Assembly: GCA_017958015.1 (NCBI GenBank)
Contig: JAGDDM010000158.1
Coordinates: 1 to 5,972 of the forward strand
Length of the DNA stretch: 5,972 nt
Direction: 5' to 3'
Source: Abditibacteriota bacterium
Lineage (GTDB): Bacteria; Armatimonadota; UBA5829
The notes under the pieces are model-generated. The model worked only from the letters and a program-made list of their open reading frames with translations. It had not been told where the DNA came from and did no database searches. Below, piece after piece: positions 1 through 5,847 of this stretch (its first letter is position 1; every line of letters starts with the position of its first letter). The position numbers and the translations under genes were made by a program.

Positions 1-515
1 ACGGAGTGAACGCCTTTGCGGATGCAGAGCCAGATGCAGACCCAGCCGATGAGGGCGCCGACGATAACCATGGGGCTGATGCCGCCGGAAAAGTCGAAGG
101 GGCCGGAGGATATGCGCAAAACGTCGTTCAGAAATAAATCCGAAGCGTCCGCCGTGGTCCAAGGCGCCTTGAAAGAGAGCAGCAAATAGACGATTACCCA
201 GGCGAACACCACGGAGTAATAGGCGGTGATGCAGAAAGCGGTGACGGTGGCAAGCCAGCCTATCCACTCGAACTTCTTGTTGAGGCCGGCGAAAGCTCCC
301 GGCGCGCCCTTGCGGAACTTCCGTCCCAGGGTGAGCTCAAGGGCGAGAATGGGAATGCCCGCGGTGAGCATGGCTATAAAGTAAGGAACCAGAAACGCTC
401 CGCCGCCGTTTTGATAGGCTATGCCCGGGAACCGCCAAGCGTTCCCCAGACCCACCGCGGAGCCGATGGCCGCCAGAATAAAAGTCGTCCTGTTTTTCCA
501 ATTCGCTCTTTGCAA
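1..515 (-). CDS. Neurotransmitter:sodium symporter (LeuT-like), N-terminal part, gene runs off left edge
   Basis: This is a secondary transporter of the inner membrane that, by family, imports amino acids or related small molecules with Na+. The 171 codons present cover TM1 to about TM4 of the usual 11-12 helices; the full family length is about 440-520 aa. TM1 carries the family signature SAVGLGNAWRFP (residues 19-30), followed by YQNGGGAFLVPYF (34-46). Asn25 and Arg28 match LeuT Asn27 (Na1 site) and Arg30 (outer gate). TM3 has AYYSVVFAW (98-106), with a Tyr where LeuT has substrate-contacting Tyr108. The segment near 158-169, WVCIWLCIRKGV, matches the end of TM4. The start is TTG: an in-frame TAG lies at 534-536, no ATG follows it before TM1, and a GGAGG site sits 9 nt upstream of the TTG. 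The gene is divergent from the operon at 757 and has its own promoter at 608-636. Substrate cannot be predicted because TM6 and TM8 are missing. The family call is firm. Confidence 0.95.
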   Translation of the reverse strand, partial: MQRANWKNRTTFILAAIGSAVGLGNAWRFPGIAYQNGGGAFLVPYFIAMLTAGIPILALELTLGRKFRKGAPGAFAGLNKKFEWIGWLATVTAFCITAYYSVVFAWVIVYLLLSFKAPWTTADASDLFLNDVLRISSGPFDFSGGISPMVIVGALIGWVCIWLCIRKGVHS

Positions 516-524
516 TTTATCGCA

Positions 525-529
525 CCTCC
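525..529 (-). promoter_or_regulatory. Ribosome binding site deciding the TTG start of the symporter
   Basis: The minus strand reads GGAGG here, 9 nt before the TTG at 515-513. The only other in-frame initiation-like codon after the TAG stop at 534-536 is an ATT that lies upstream of this site, so the TTG start is well supported. Confidence 0.8.
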
Positions 530-607
530 CAATCTACGGGTATTTCTGTTTTCGATCGGTTCGCTTCAACGCGACCTTTTGATGTTTCGGCACATAATCG
601 ATGTTAT

Positions 608-636
608 ATTATACGCTAATTTCGGCGATTTTACAA
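608..636 (-). promoter_or_regulatory. Sigma-70-type promoter for the symporter gene
   Basis: On the minus strand, TTGTAA (636-631) and a perfect TATAAT (613-608) are separated by exactly 17 nt. Transcription would start near 601, giving a leader of about 85 nt before the TTG start. The surrounding 595-675 stretch is clearly more AT-rich than the coding sequence. Seen by motif only; no experimental support. Confidence 0.7.
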
Positions 637-643
637 ATGATAC

Positions 644-672
644 TTGCGATGTTCACAGATATCATATATAAT
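644..672 (+). promoter_or_regulatory. Sigma-70-type promoter for the five-gene operon
   Basis: TTGCGA (644-649) and a perfect TATAAT (667-672) are separated by 17 nt. The expected transcription start is near 679, leaving a leader of about 78 nt before the ATG at 757. Its -35 box lies only 7 nt from the -35 box of the opposing symporter promoter, so the two polymerase footprints should overlap. Confidence 0.7.
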
Positions 673-700
673 ATAGTTGTGGGTTTGCGGTTCAAGCGGT

Positions 701-715
701 GTTGCCCGGGGCAAC
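701..715. repeat. 15-bp palindrome (7-1-7) in the operon leader
   Basis: GTTGCCC (701-707), a central G (708) and GGGCAAC (709-715) form a perfect inverted repeat. It lies about 22 nt after the predicted transcription start and 41 nt before the operon's first ATG. As DNA it could be an operator positioned to block elongation or initiation. As RNA it would form a GC-rich hairpin with a 6-bp stem and a 3-nt loop. It is not followed by a T-run, so it is not an intrinsic terminator. Which role applies, if any, is not visible from the sequence. Confidence 0.5.
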
Positions 716-756
716 AATGGCGCAATCGACACCTATAGTTTCCGAAAGGAAAAACC

Positions 757-1563
757 ATGGAATCAACAACAAGTTACGCCAATACGGTTATTTACATCAT
801 CGAAGGGCTCCTTGTGGCCTTTATCCTCATAAATATTCTCAAGGCCCGGGGCGGAAAGAGACTCTTTATCCGCCGCATTCAGGGTCTTAACTACATCGAC
901 GACGCCGTGGGCAGAGCCACGGAGATGGGCAAGCCCATCGCCTTCAGTCCCGGCATCGGCGGCCTCAGCATCCTCACTCTTCAGGCTCTTTCCGTTCTCA
1001 CCCACGTTGTGCGCAAAGCCGCCCGCTACGGCACCCGTGTAATCGCCTGCGTCTGCGACGCCATGATTTACACCATCGCCGACGAGATGTGCAAAGACGC
1101 CTATGAGGCGGAAAACGCCTCGGAGTTTTTCAACGGCAACGACATCCGCTTCCTCTCCGACAGCCAGTTCTCCTACGCCTCCGCTTTCGTGGGTATGCTC
1201 CACCGGGAGCGGCCCGCCGCCGTGTTCCTCTTCGGACACTACGCCGCGGAATCCCTGATTTTGGCCGAAAACGGTCAGGCCGTGGGCGGAATCCAAATCG
1301 CCGGCACCCCCGACACCACCCAGGTACCCTTCTTCCTGGCCACCTGCGACTACACAATCATCGGCGACGAGTACTACGCCGCCGGCGCCTACCTGTCCAA
1401 GGAACCCACTCTGCTGGGCTCCCTTGTGGGTCAGGACTACGGCAAAATCGTTCTTATCATAACAATCATTATCGGCATCGCGGCCGCCACCTGCACGGCC
1501 CTGGCCCCCGGTTCCACCGCGGCCCAGTGGCTCTCAACACACTTCCTGGAATACTTTAAGTAA
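757..1563 (+). CDS. DUF6754-type membrane-anchored protein, unknown function (operon gene 1)
   Basis: The function is unknown. The 268-aa product has a membrane helix at about 11-28, a basic stretch at 29-41, a mixed alpha/beta domain at about 45-228, and a second helix at about 231-249. The domain reads IDDAVGRATEMGKPIAFSPG (47-66), then a long helix with HVVRKAARYGTRVIA (83-97), LSDSQFSYASAFVG (133-146), ERPAAVFLFGHYAAES (150-165), a TCDYTIIGDEYYAAGAYLS segment (196-214) and LGSLVGQDYGK (220-230). I recognise these as the pattern of DUF6754, from memory and without a database search. No catalytic motif is evident. AAAGGA lies 6 nt before the ATG, and the promoter at 644-672 drives it. It is the first gene of a five-gene operon, with 12 nt to gene 2. 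Its anchored-ectodomain topology resembles gene 3. Confidence 0.85.
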   Translation: MESTTSYANTVIYIIEGLLVAFILINILKARGGKRLFIRRIQGLNYIDDAVGRATEMGKPIAFSPGIGGLSILTLQALSVLTHVVRKAARYGTRVIACVCDAMIYTIADEMCKDAYEAENASEFFNGNDIRFLSDSQFSYASAFVGMLHRERPAAVFLFGHYAAESLILAENGQAVGGIQIAGTPDTTQVPFFLATCDYTIIGDEYYAAGAYLSKEPTLLGSLVGQDYGKIVLIITIIIGIAAATCTALAPGSTAAQWLSTHFLEYFK

Positions 1564-1575
1564 GAAAGAAACCCA

Positions 1576-2361
1576 ATGCACACCCTGTTCGCTCCCAAAC
1601 ACGGCGTTGAGCTCTGGCTCTACATCGCCGGCTCCCTTGTTATAGGCGCCGGTCTGCTTTTGCTCCTCTGCCAGACTCCCCAGAGACTCCGAAAGCCGGT
1701 AATCGCCTTCGTCACATTCCTGGGCGGTCTCTATTTCACGCTGGAGTTTTTGATTCCCCACGACAACTACTTCACCCACGTCATGCCGGAGGTGGTAAAC
1801 GCGGAAATCGTTGTTTCCTGCTTTACCCTCTTCATCGGTATATACAATCTCTTCGGCGTCCACGGCAGAGCGATCCGCCGGAAACAGCCGGGCTGGTACA
1901 ACTCGGTGGCCTTCTTCGCGGCTTTCTTCCTCATCGCCTCCGCGGGATTCATAAAGGACATGCGGCCCGACAGCGCGGCCACGCCCCTTTTCGAGATTCT
2001 CTTCAACGGTTTCATGAACTCGCTGCAGTCCACCACCTTCTCCCTTATCGCTTTCTACATCGTCTCCGCGGCGTACAGAGCTTTCCGAATCCGCAATTCC
2101 GAGTCCGTTCTCATGATGATTACGGCCATGATAATCATGCTGGGTCTGGTGCCCCTGGGCTCCGCCCTCACATCCTTTATCCCCGCCAACTCCTTCTTCT
2201 CGTTCCTGCGGCTGGAGAAGTTGAGCTACTTCATTCTTCTTCTCCCCAACATGGCGGTTCAGCGTGCCATCGCCTTCGGCGTGGGTGTGGGTTCCATGGC
2301 CATGGGCCTGCGCATCTGGCTCAGCCTCGAGCGGGGCAGTTTTTTCGATGAGGAGCTGTAG
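1576..2361 (+). CDS. Polytopic membrane protein of unknown function (operon gene 2)
   Basis: I do not recognise a named family. The 261-aa product is mostly hydrophobic, with about seven likely membrane helices near 12-32, 40-60, 74-94, 109-126, 150-168, 177-199 and 230-246. A basic loop (HGRAIRRKQPGW, 95-106) and the segment AFRIRNSESVLMMITAMIIMLG (168-189) stand out; the arginines before the helix suggest a cytoplasmic loop there. The C-terminus is acidic (FFDEEL). No transport or enzyme motif is visible. It follows gene 1 by 12 nt with only a weak purine-rich site (AAGAAAGAAA) before the ATG, so translation may depend partly on gene 1. Its stop codon is 2 nt before gene 3. The position between two anchored ectodomain proteins suggests a partner subunit, which is inference. 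Confidence 0.85.
   Translation: MHTLFAPKHGVELWLYIAGSLVIGAGLLLLLCQTPQRLRKPVIAFVTFLGGLYFTLEFLIPHDNYFTHVMPEVVNAEIVVSCFTLFIGIYNLFGVHGRAIRRKQPGWYNSVAFFAAFFLIASAGFIKDMRPDSAATPLFEILFNGFMNSLQSTTFSLIAFYIVSAAYRAFRIRNSESVLMMITAMIIMLGLVPLGSALTSFIPANSFFSFLRLEKLSYFILLLPNMAVQRAIAFGVGVGSMAMGLRIWLSLERGSFFDEEL
2350..2355 (+). promoter_or_regulatory. Ribosome binding site supporting the GTG start of operon gene 3
   Basis: GAGGAG lies inside the last codons of gene 2, 8 nt before the GTG at 2364. It is the strongest site in the vicinity and fixes the start just upstream of the N-terminal membrane helix. Confidence 0.7.
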
Positions 2362-2363
2362 CC

Positions 2364-3200
2364 GTGAATCTTAAAAAACTTCAGAACATAGACAAACGAA
2401 TACTCTATATCCTGCTGGCGATCGTAATCGTCACGCCCCTTTTCGTGCGCCCCTCCAAGCACCCGGACGCGGTGTTCGACGAAGTTCAGAACGCCTTCAA
2501 CACCATCGACAACATGCCCGACGACAAGGTGGCCTTCGTCTCCATCGTTTGGGGTCCCGGTACAATCGCCGAAAACAGACCCCAGACGGAAGTTCTCATG
2601 CGCCACCTGTTCATGAAGCACAAAAAGTTCGTGGTCCTCAGCTGGGATATGCCCGGAACGAAACTCAGTTACGACGTGGGCAAAGCGCTGGAAGAAGAGC
2701 TGGGCATGGAGTACGGCAAGGACTGGTGCCACCTGGGCTACCGCCCCGCCTACGTGGCCATGATCTCGAGAGCCATGGGCGAGGACTTCCAAAAGCAGTT
2801 TGCGGAGGACTACAACAACAAACCCCTGAAGGAAATGCCTCTGCCCGCCAAGATTAAATCCGCCAAGGACATCGGTATTGTTATCGATATCACTCCCTCC
2901 GCAACAATGGGCACATGGCTTGCCTACTTCTGCGGACCCTACAACGTACCCATCGTAACATGTCCCACGGCGGTAATGTCCGCGGAGGCCTATCCCTACC
3001 TTGACTCCGGTCAGGTGAGCGGTATGCTCAACGGCGTCATCGGCGCCTCCATGTACGAAACCCTCATCGGCAGAGGAAACACCCGCACCGAGGCGGCGGC
3101 CACCGCATGGTCTCTCTCCTGCGCCCACATATACATCATTCTCCTTATTGTTCTCGGCAACATAGGCTACATCGCCGCCGGAAAGAAGGCCAAACGATGA
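2364..3200 (+). CDS. Membrane-anchored ectodomain protein, unknown function (operon gene 3, GTG start)
   Basis: The function is unknown. The 278-aa product has an N-terminal helix at about 13-27, a large soluble domain at about 30-248, and a C-terminal helix at about 250-272 followed by a basic tail (GKKAKR). The domain starts with a beta-strand-like KVAFVSIVWGPGTIAENRPQ (55-74), then a helix and FVVLSWDMPG (89-98). It continues with YRPAYVAMISRAMG (125-138), a charged insert (139-168), IGIVIDITPSATMGTWLAYF (169-188), VPIVTCPTAVMSAEAY (194-209) and SGMLNGVIGASMYETLIGRG (218-237). This gives an alternating alpha/beta layout with no recognisable catalytic set. The topology matches gene 1, and a weak common pattern suggests distant homology. 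It starts at GTG, 2 nt after gene 2, and its TGA overlaps the ATG of gene 4. Which side of the membrane the domain faces is not settled. Asn/Asp-rich loops and the flanking helices are compatible with the periplasm, but positive charges near both helix ends leave the cytoplasm possible. Confidence 0.85.
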   Translation: MNLKKLQNIDKRILYILLAIVIVTPLFVRPSKHPDAVFDEVQNAFNTIDNMPDDKVAFVSIVWGPGTIAENRPQTEVLMRHLFMKHKKFVVLSWDMPGTKLSYDVGKALEEELGMEYGKDWCHLGYRPAYVAMISRAMGEDFQKQFAEDYNNKPLKEMPLPAKIKSAKDIGIVIDITPSATMGTWLAYFCGPYNVPIVTCPTAVMSAEAYPYLDSGQVSGMLNGVIGASMYETLIGRGNTRTEAAATAWSLSCAHIYIILLIVLGNIGYIAAGKKAKR

Positions 3201-3979
3201 GCAAGTTTATAACCGAACACGCCCCGGCGATTACGCTTTGGGCATCCGCCCTCTGCACCTTCGCCGTGTACAGCATTCTCTACAAAGAAAACAAGTTCTA
3301 CCGGTTCTTCGAACACGTCTTTTTGGGGCTTGCCACCGGTTACAGTTTCTACCTCACCTGGTCCCTTGTCATGAAACCCCGCTGGTGGGACGTCATGGTG
3401 GGCAAAGGCGTTTGGGCGTGGGCCTTCGCCGCGGTGTTCGGCAGCATGTTCTACTTCATGTACTCCAAGAAACACGCCTGGATAAGCAAACTCATATTCG
3501 GTCTGTTTATGGGTCTCTCCGCCGGCGGTATCTTCAGAGAGTTCTACGAGATTTACTTCCCCCAGCTGGGCGCCACCATGCGGCCCCTCGCCACCAACGA
3601 GGTTATTGCCGAAGGCCCCTGGGCCACAACGGTCTACGTGGCCGGAGTTCTCCTTTTCTACGTCATACTCTTCAGCGTTATTTCGTACTTCTTCTTCAGC
3701 TTCGAGCAGAAGGGTAAAATGATTAAAGCAAGCTCCTCCCTGGGCCGCACCTTCCTCATGATAGGCTTCGGCGCCATTTTCGGAGCCACCGTCATGGGCA
3801 GAATGACCCTCTTTATCGGCAGATTCAACTTCCTGGTAAACAATTGGGCCCCCCAGGTGGCGGCGGATTGGCACTGGTTTAAGTACGTCCTGCCCATCCT
3901 CGTAATCGCCGCGGTTGCGGGAATAATCCTCGCCCTCAAAAAGAAGCCGGTTGAGACGGAAGAGCCCCCCACCGAATGA
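3197..3979 (+). CDS. Polytopic membrane protein of unknown function (operon gene 4)
   Basis: I do not recognise a named family. The 260-aa product has about seven predicted helices, near 10-28, 39-58, 71-88, 96-113, 142-166, 184-207 and 229-247, and an acidic tail (VETEEPPTE). Notable segments are FYRFFEHVFLGLATGYSFYLTW (33-54), FREFYEIYFPQ (113-123) and the glycine-rich FGAIFGATVMGRMTLFIGRF (190-209). The last has two arginines within or beside a membrane segment and may be functionally important. The product is rich in Phe, Trp and Tyr. The start is the ATG at 3197, which overlaps the TGA of gene 3 as ATGA and has AGAAGG 7 nt upstream; a 30-codon longer reading starting at 3107 would overlap gene 3 in another frame and is unlikely. 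It pairs with gene 2 in size and topology and is probably a subunit of the same membrane assembly. Confidence 0.85.
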   Translation: MSKFITEHAPAITLWASALCTFAVYSILYKENKFYRFFEHVFLGLATGYSFYLTWSLVMKPRWWDVMVGKGVWAWAFAAVFGSMFYFMYSKKHAWISKLIFGLFMGLSAGGIFREFYEIYFPQLGATMRPLATNEVIAEGPWATTVYVAGVLLFYVILFSVISYFFFSFEQKGKMIKASSSLGRTFLMIGFGAIFGATVMGRMTLFIGRFNFLVNNWAPQVAADWHWFKYVLPILVIAAVAGIILALKKKPVETEEPPTE

Positions 3980-5199
3980 ACATTAAAATAACCGTCGGTC
4001 TCTACATTCTTCTCTCCCTTTTCTACGCCTTCGCCGTTCTCCCCGGCGAAGGCCCGGACGAAATCGCCCACCTCATCTACATCCGCTCCCTGGCTCTCGA
4101 CGGCAAACTGCCGGAGATTGCCCACACCGAAACCTCGACTTCGGATTGCAAGTCCACCCACGAGGGACATCAGCCGCCCCTATACTACGCCCTCTGCGCC
4201 CCGGTTTACCGGGCCTGCGGCGCCGCGGGCATGAGCCCCCGAAACATCGACCTGGTTCTGCGCGTCTTTACGATTATCATTTCCGCGCTTTGGGTTTTCG
4301 CCTCATACCGTCTGATTTACGAACTCACCGGCTCGTTAAACCGGGCCCGTTGGGGCGCCCTCGCTCTCGCTCTGCTGCCCTGCGTCTCCTACGCCGGGGG
4401 CATGGTGAACAACGACATGCTTGAGTCCCTTTTCTTCACCGCCGCCCTCATACCCCTCGCCCGGTTTGTCCGGAGGAAGGAAACGGACACAAAGGGCTTT
4501 GTTATCTTCGGCCTGCTTACCGGCCTCGCCTGCCTCACCAAGGCCCAGGGGCTCATTCTGCCCCTCATCGCTCTCTGCGCCGCCGCCTTTGCGCGCTCAA
4601 AAAAGTCCCTTCGGGAATTCGCGGCGGGCATATTCGTCTTTTTGATTGTCTCCGCCTGGTGGTACATTCGCTGCAAGATCGTTCTGGGAACATTTATGCC
4701 CCAATCGTTGGTCAATAAAGCCGTGGAAGGCGGAATGATTGCCATGCTTTTCATGGACCCGGTGACGAACCTGCTGGCGGTGACCTCCCTTACGGCCTGC
4801 ACCCTCGGCAACTTTGTTGAGCCCTTGTGGATTGTGCAGCCCTTCATCGGCGGCGCCCACAGACTCCTTATTCCCCTGTGGATCGGGGTCTTTGTCCTGA
4901 TTGTCGGAGCGGTAATATCCCGCAAAAAGCGGCTTTTCTCCCGGCGGATGTTCGCCTTCGCCGCTCTGCCCCTTGTCATCACATATCTTTCCTACCTGCG
5001 CTACGTCTTTACGGTGGACTACATGGCCGCCAATCAGGGACGGCTGTTCTTCCCGGTTGCCGCCTGTATGACCGCACTCTGCCTTTGGAGCCTTGAGTGG
5101 ACGCGGAACAAAAAAAGAACCGCCGCCGGGGTATGCGTTCTGTTTGCGGCGATGAATGTGATGACGATGATTTGTACGCTTATGTTTTATTATAATTAG
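3976..5199 (+). CDS. GT-C fold membrane glycosyltransferase, DUF2142/GT39-like (operon gene 5)
   Basis: Proteins of this type transfer a sugar from a lipid-phosphate donor to a lipid, protein or glycan acceptor on the outer face of the cytoplasmic membrane. The 407-aa product has TM1 at about 5-22, followed by the acidic loop GEGPDEIAHLIYIRSL (24-39), whose Asp28-Glu29 is the usual GT-C metal/acceptor motif. EGHQPPLYYALCAP (63-76) follows and is typical of these proteins. Later hallmarks are GMVNNDMLES (142-151), LTKAQGLILPL (187-197), a WWYIR segment (228-232) and NQGRLFFPV (353-361), which resembles the QGRY-P motif of DUF2142. About ten helices are present. The protein ends shortly after the last helix, without the soluble C-terminal domain of PMT or oligosaccharyltransferase relatives. 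The ATG overlaps the gene 4 stop (ATGA) and has only a weak GGAAGAG site 11 nt away, so translational coupling is likely. The acceptor is unknown. Confidence 0.85.
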   Translation: MNIKITVGLYILLSLFYAFAVLPGEGPDEIAHLIYIRSLALDGKLPEIAHTETSTSDCKSTHEGHQPPLYYALCAPVYRACGAAGMSPRNIDLVLRVFTIIISALWVFASYRLIYELTGSLNRARWGALALALLPCVSYAGGMVNNDMLESLFFTAALIPLARFVRRKETDTKGFVIFGLLTGLACLTKAQGLILPLIALCAAAFARSKKSLREFAAGIFVFLIVSAWWYIRCKIVLGTFMPQSLVNKAVEGGMIAMLFMDPVTNLLAVTSLTACTLGNFVEPLWIVQPFIGGAHRLLIPLWIGVFVLIVGAVISRKKRLFSRRMFAFAALPLVITYLSYLRYVFTVDYMAANQGRLFFPVAACMTALCLWSLEWTRNKKRTAAGVCVLFAAMNVMTMICTLMFYYN

Positions 5200-5249
5200 G
5201 AATCGGGGAAACGGGTTATACGACTCGCGTTTTAAGATTCGATAAACAC

Positions 5250-5282
5250 AAAAAAATTCGCCGCTTTTCGGCGGCGAAATTT
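5250..5282 (-). terminator. Hairpin terminator between convergent genes, strong on minus strand
   Basis: TTCGCCGC (5257-5264) and GCGGCGAA (5271-5278) form a perfect 8-bp stem around a 6-nt loop. On the minus strand the hairpin is followed by seven T (complement of the A-run 5250-5256), a textbook rho-independent terminator for the small gene at 5307-5753. On the plus strand the trailing ATTT is short, so termination of the five-gene operon here would be weaker but plausible. It lies 58 nt after the operon's last stop codon. Confidence 0.85.
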
Positions 5283-5290
5283 GACTAATG

Positions 5291-5312
5291 ATATAATACT
5301 ACGTTATTATAT
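5291..5312. repeat. AT-only 8-bp inverted repeat at the end of the small minus-strand gene
   Basis: ATATAATA (5291-5298) and TATTATAT (5305-5312) are perfect inverted copies with a 6-nt spacer. The repeat spans the TAA stop (5309-5307) of the minus-strand gene and sits just ahead of its terminator. The stem is all A/T and weak as RNA. It may be a chance product of local AT-richness. Confidence 0.4.
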
Positions 5313-5753
5313 ACCTATATCGATGATGGCGCTTACGCCCACGTCGTCGATGCGTCTCGTTCCGGACGCGGAAGTTTTGTCCACGGGGATAAGGGCTTTG
5401 ACCCGAACCTTAAGACCGAGCACCTTGTTTTCTTCAAGCTGGAGAACGGCTTTGGTCTCTTCCACGCTCTTGATGGGGCCCACCACCTGAACGGCGCCGG
5501 CATATCCGCCGCTGCCGATGGTGATAATGGGAACGACCTTTGTGCATTCCTTGCTCGCCATGTTGTTTTTCAGGGTGAGTTTGTTGATAACGTCGTTGAT
5601 TTGATCGCCGTACTTATCCACAATCAGGGCTACTCCGCCGCCCACAAGGACTTTGCCGAGAACGCCGCCGGAGTTTACCGGAAGAACGGCGGTACCCGCC
5701 AGAGACGCCGCCAGAACAGCCGACAGCGCGATCATCTTAAAACTTTTTTTCAT
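5307..5753 (-). CDS. Small exported protein of unknown function
   Basis: I do not recognise a characterised family. The 148-aa product begins with a clear signal peptide: MKKSFK, a hydrophobic core at 7-19, and a possible cleavage site after AGTA (19-22). A second glycine-rich hydrophobic stretch follows (GGVLGKVLVGGGVALIV, 29-45), which could be a membrane-inserting or outer-membrane-associated segment. The remainder reads as strands and turns: KVVPIITIGSGGYAGAVQVVGP (72-93), an acidic helix (SVEETKAVLQLEEN, 96-109), then VLGLKVRVKALIPVD (111-125) and DVGVSAIIDIGI (137-148). There is one cysteine, Cys70. The start at 5753 is chosen because AGGAGG lies 7 nt upstream and a signal peptide follows at once; longer in-frame starts would run through the promoter. 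It is monocistronic, with its own promoter (5785-5813) and terminator (5250-5282), and is convergent with the operon. A periplasmic or envelope role is inferred only from the signal peptide. Confidence 0.85.
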   Translation of the reverse strand: MKKSFKMIALSAVLAASLAGTAVLPVNSGGVLGKVLVGGGVALIVDKYGDQINDVINKLTLKNNMASKECTKVVPIITIGSGGYAGAVQVVGPIKSVEETKAVLQLEENKVLGLKVRVKALIPVDKTSASGTRRIDDVGVSAIIDIGI

Positions 5754-5760
5754 AACGTTG

Positions 5761-5766
5761 CCTCCT
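5761..5766 (-). promoter_or_regulatory. Ribosome binding site fixing the start of the small exported protein
   Basis: The minus strand reads AGGAGG, a perfect anti-SD match, 7 nt before the ATG at 5753-5751. It rules against the upstream in-frame ATG codons. Confidence 0.85.
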
Positions 5767-5784
5767 GTGATTAAGGTTAATTCA

Positions 5785-5813
5785 ATATTATCACGGAACG
5801 CGGCGTATGTCAA
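5785..5813 (-). promoter_or_regulatory. Sigma-70-type promoter for the small exported protein
   Basis: On the minus strand a perfect TTGACA (5813-5808) is followed after 17 nt by TAATAT (5790-5785). An overlapping GATAAT (5792-5787) is a closer -10 match but leaves only 15 nt. The predicted leader is about 25 nt. The consensus -35 box suggests substantial basal expression. Confidence 0.7.
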
Positions 5814-5823
5814 CCGATAATAT
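5785..5823. repeat. 8-bp inverted repeat flanking the divergent promoter region
   Basis: ATATTATC (5785-5792) and GATAATAT (5816-5823) are exact inverted copies, 31 bp apart start to start (about three helical turns). The left arm covers the -10 region of the minus-strand promoter. The right arm contains GATAAT (5816-5821), a candidate -10 box for the plus-strand gene at 5848, although no convincing -35 box is found 16-18 nt upstream of it. The repeat may be two mirror-image -10 elements or the half-sites of a regulator. Confidence 0.4.
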
Positions 5824-5847
5824 CCCTCAACATTTTCGGAGGTTTCC

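Noticed and set aside
411..671. Plus-strand open frame opposite the symporter start and through the promoters
   Set aside because: It crosses both predicted promoters, is antisense to the conserved TM1 of the symporter, and has no recognisable protein features.
701..715. The leader palindrome as an intrinsic terminator or attenuator
   Set aside because: No T-run follows the stem, and no leader peptide or alternative pairing partner is apparent.
2259..3128. Long antisense open frame (289 codons) opposite operon genes 2 and 3
   Set aside because: It lies wholly opposite well-formed genes, has low-complexity Gly/His/Val-rich translation and no start signal of its own. Such frames arise from the C-ending codon bias of the plus-strand genes.
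3107..3196. A 30-codon upstream extension of operon gene 4
   Set aside because: It would overlap gene 3 out of frame and adds a basic, His/Arg-rich stretch before the first helix. The ATG at 3197 has a ribosome site and forms the ATGA overlap typical of this operon.
3167..3874. Antisense open frame (235 codons) opposite operon gene 4
   Set aside because: Its His/Glu/Gly-rich translation resembles no protein family, and the sense strand encodes a coherent seven-helix protein with a coupled start.
5292..5297. TATAAT as a plus-strand promoter after the terminator
   Set aside because: There is no -35-like hexamer at the right distance (the position falls in the GC-rich terminator stem), and no plus-strand gene follows. 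It is part of the AT-only inverted repeat.
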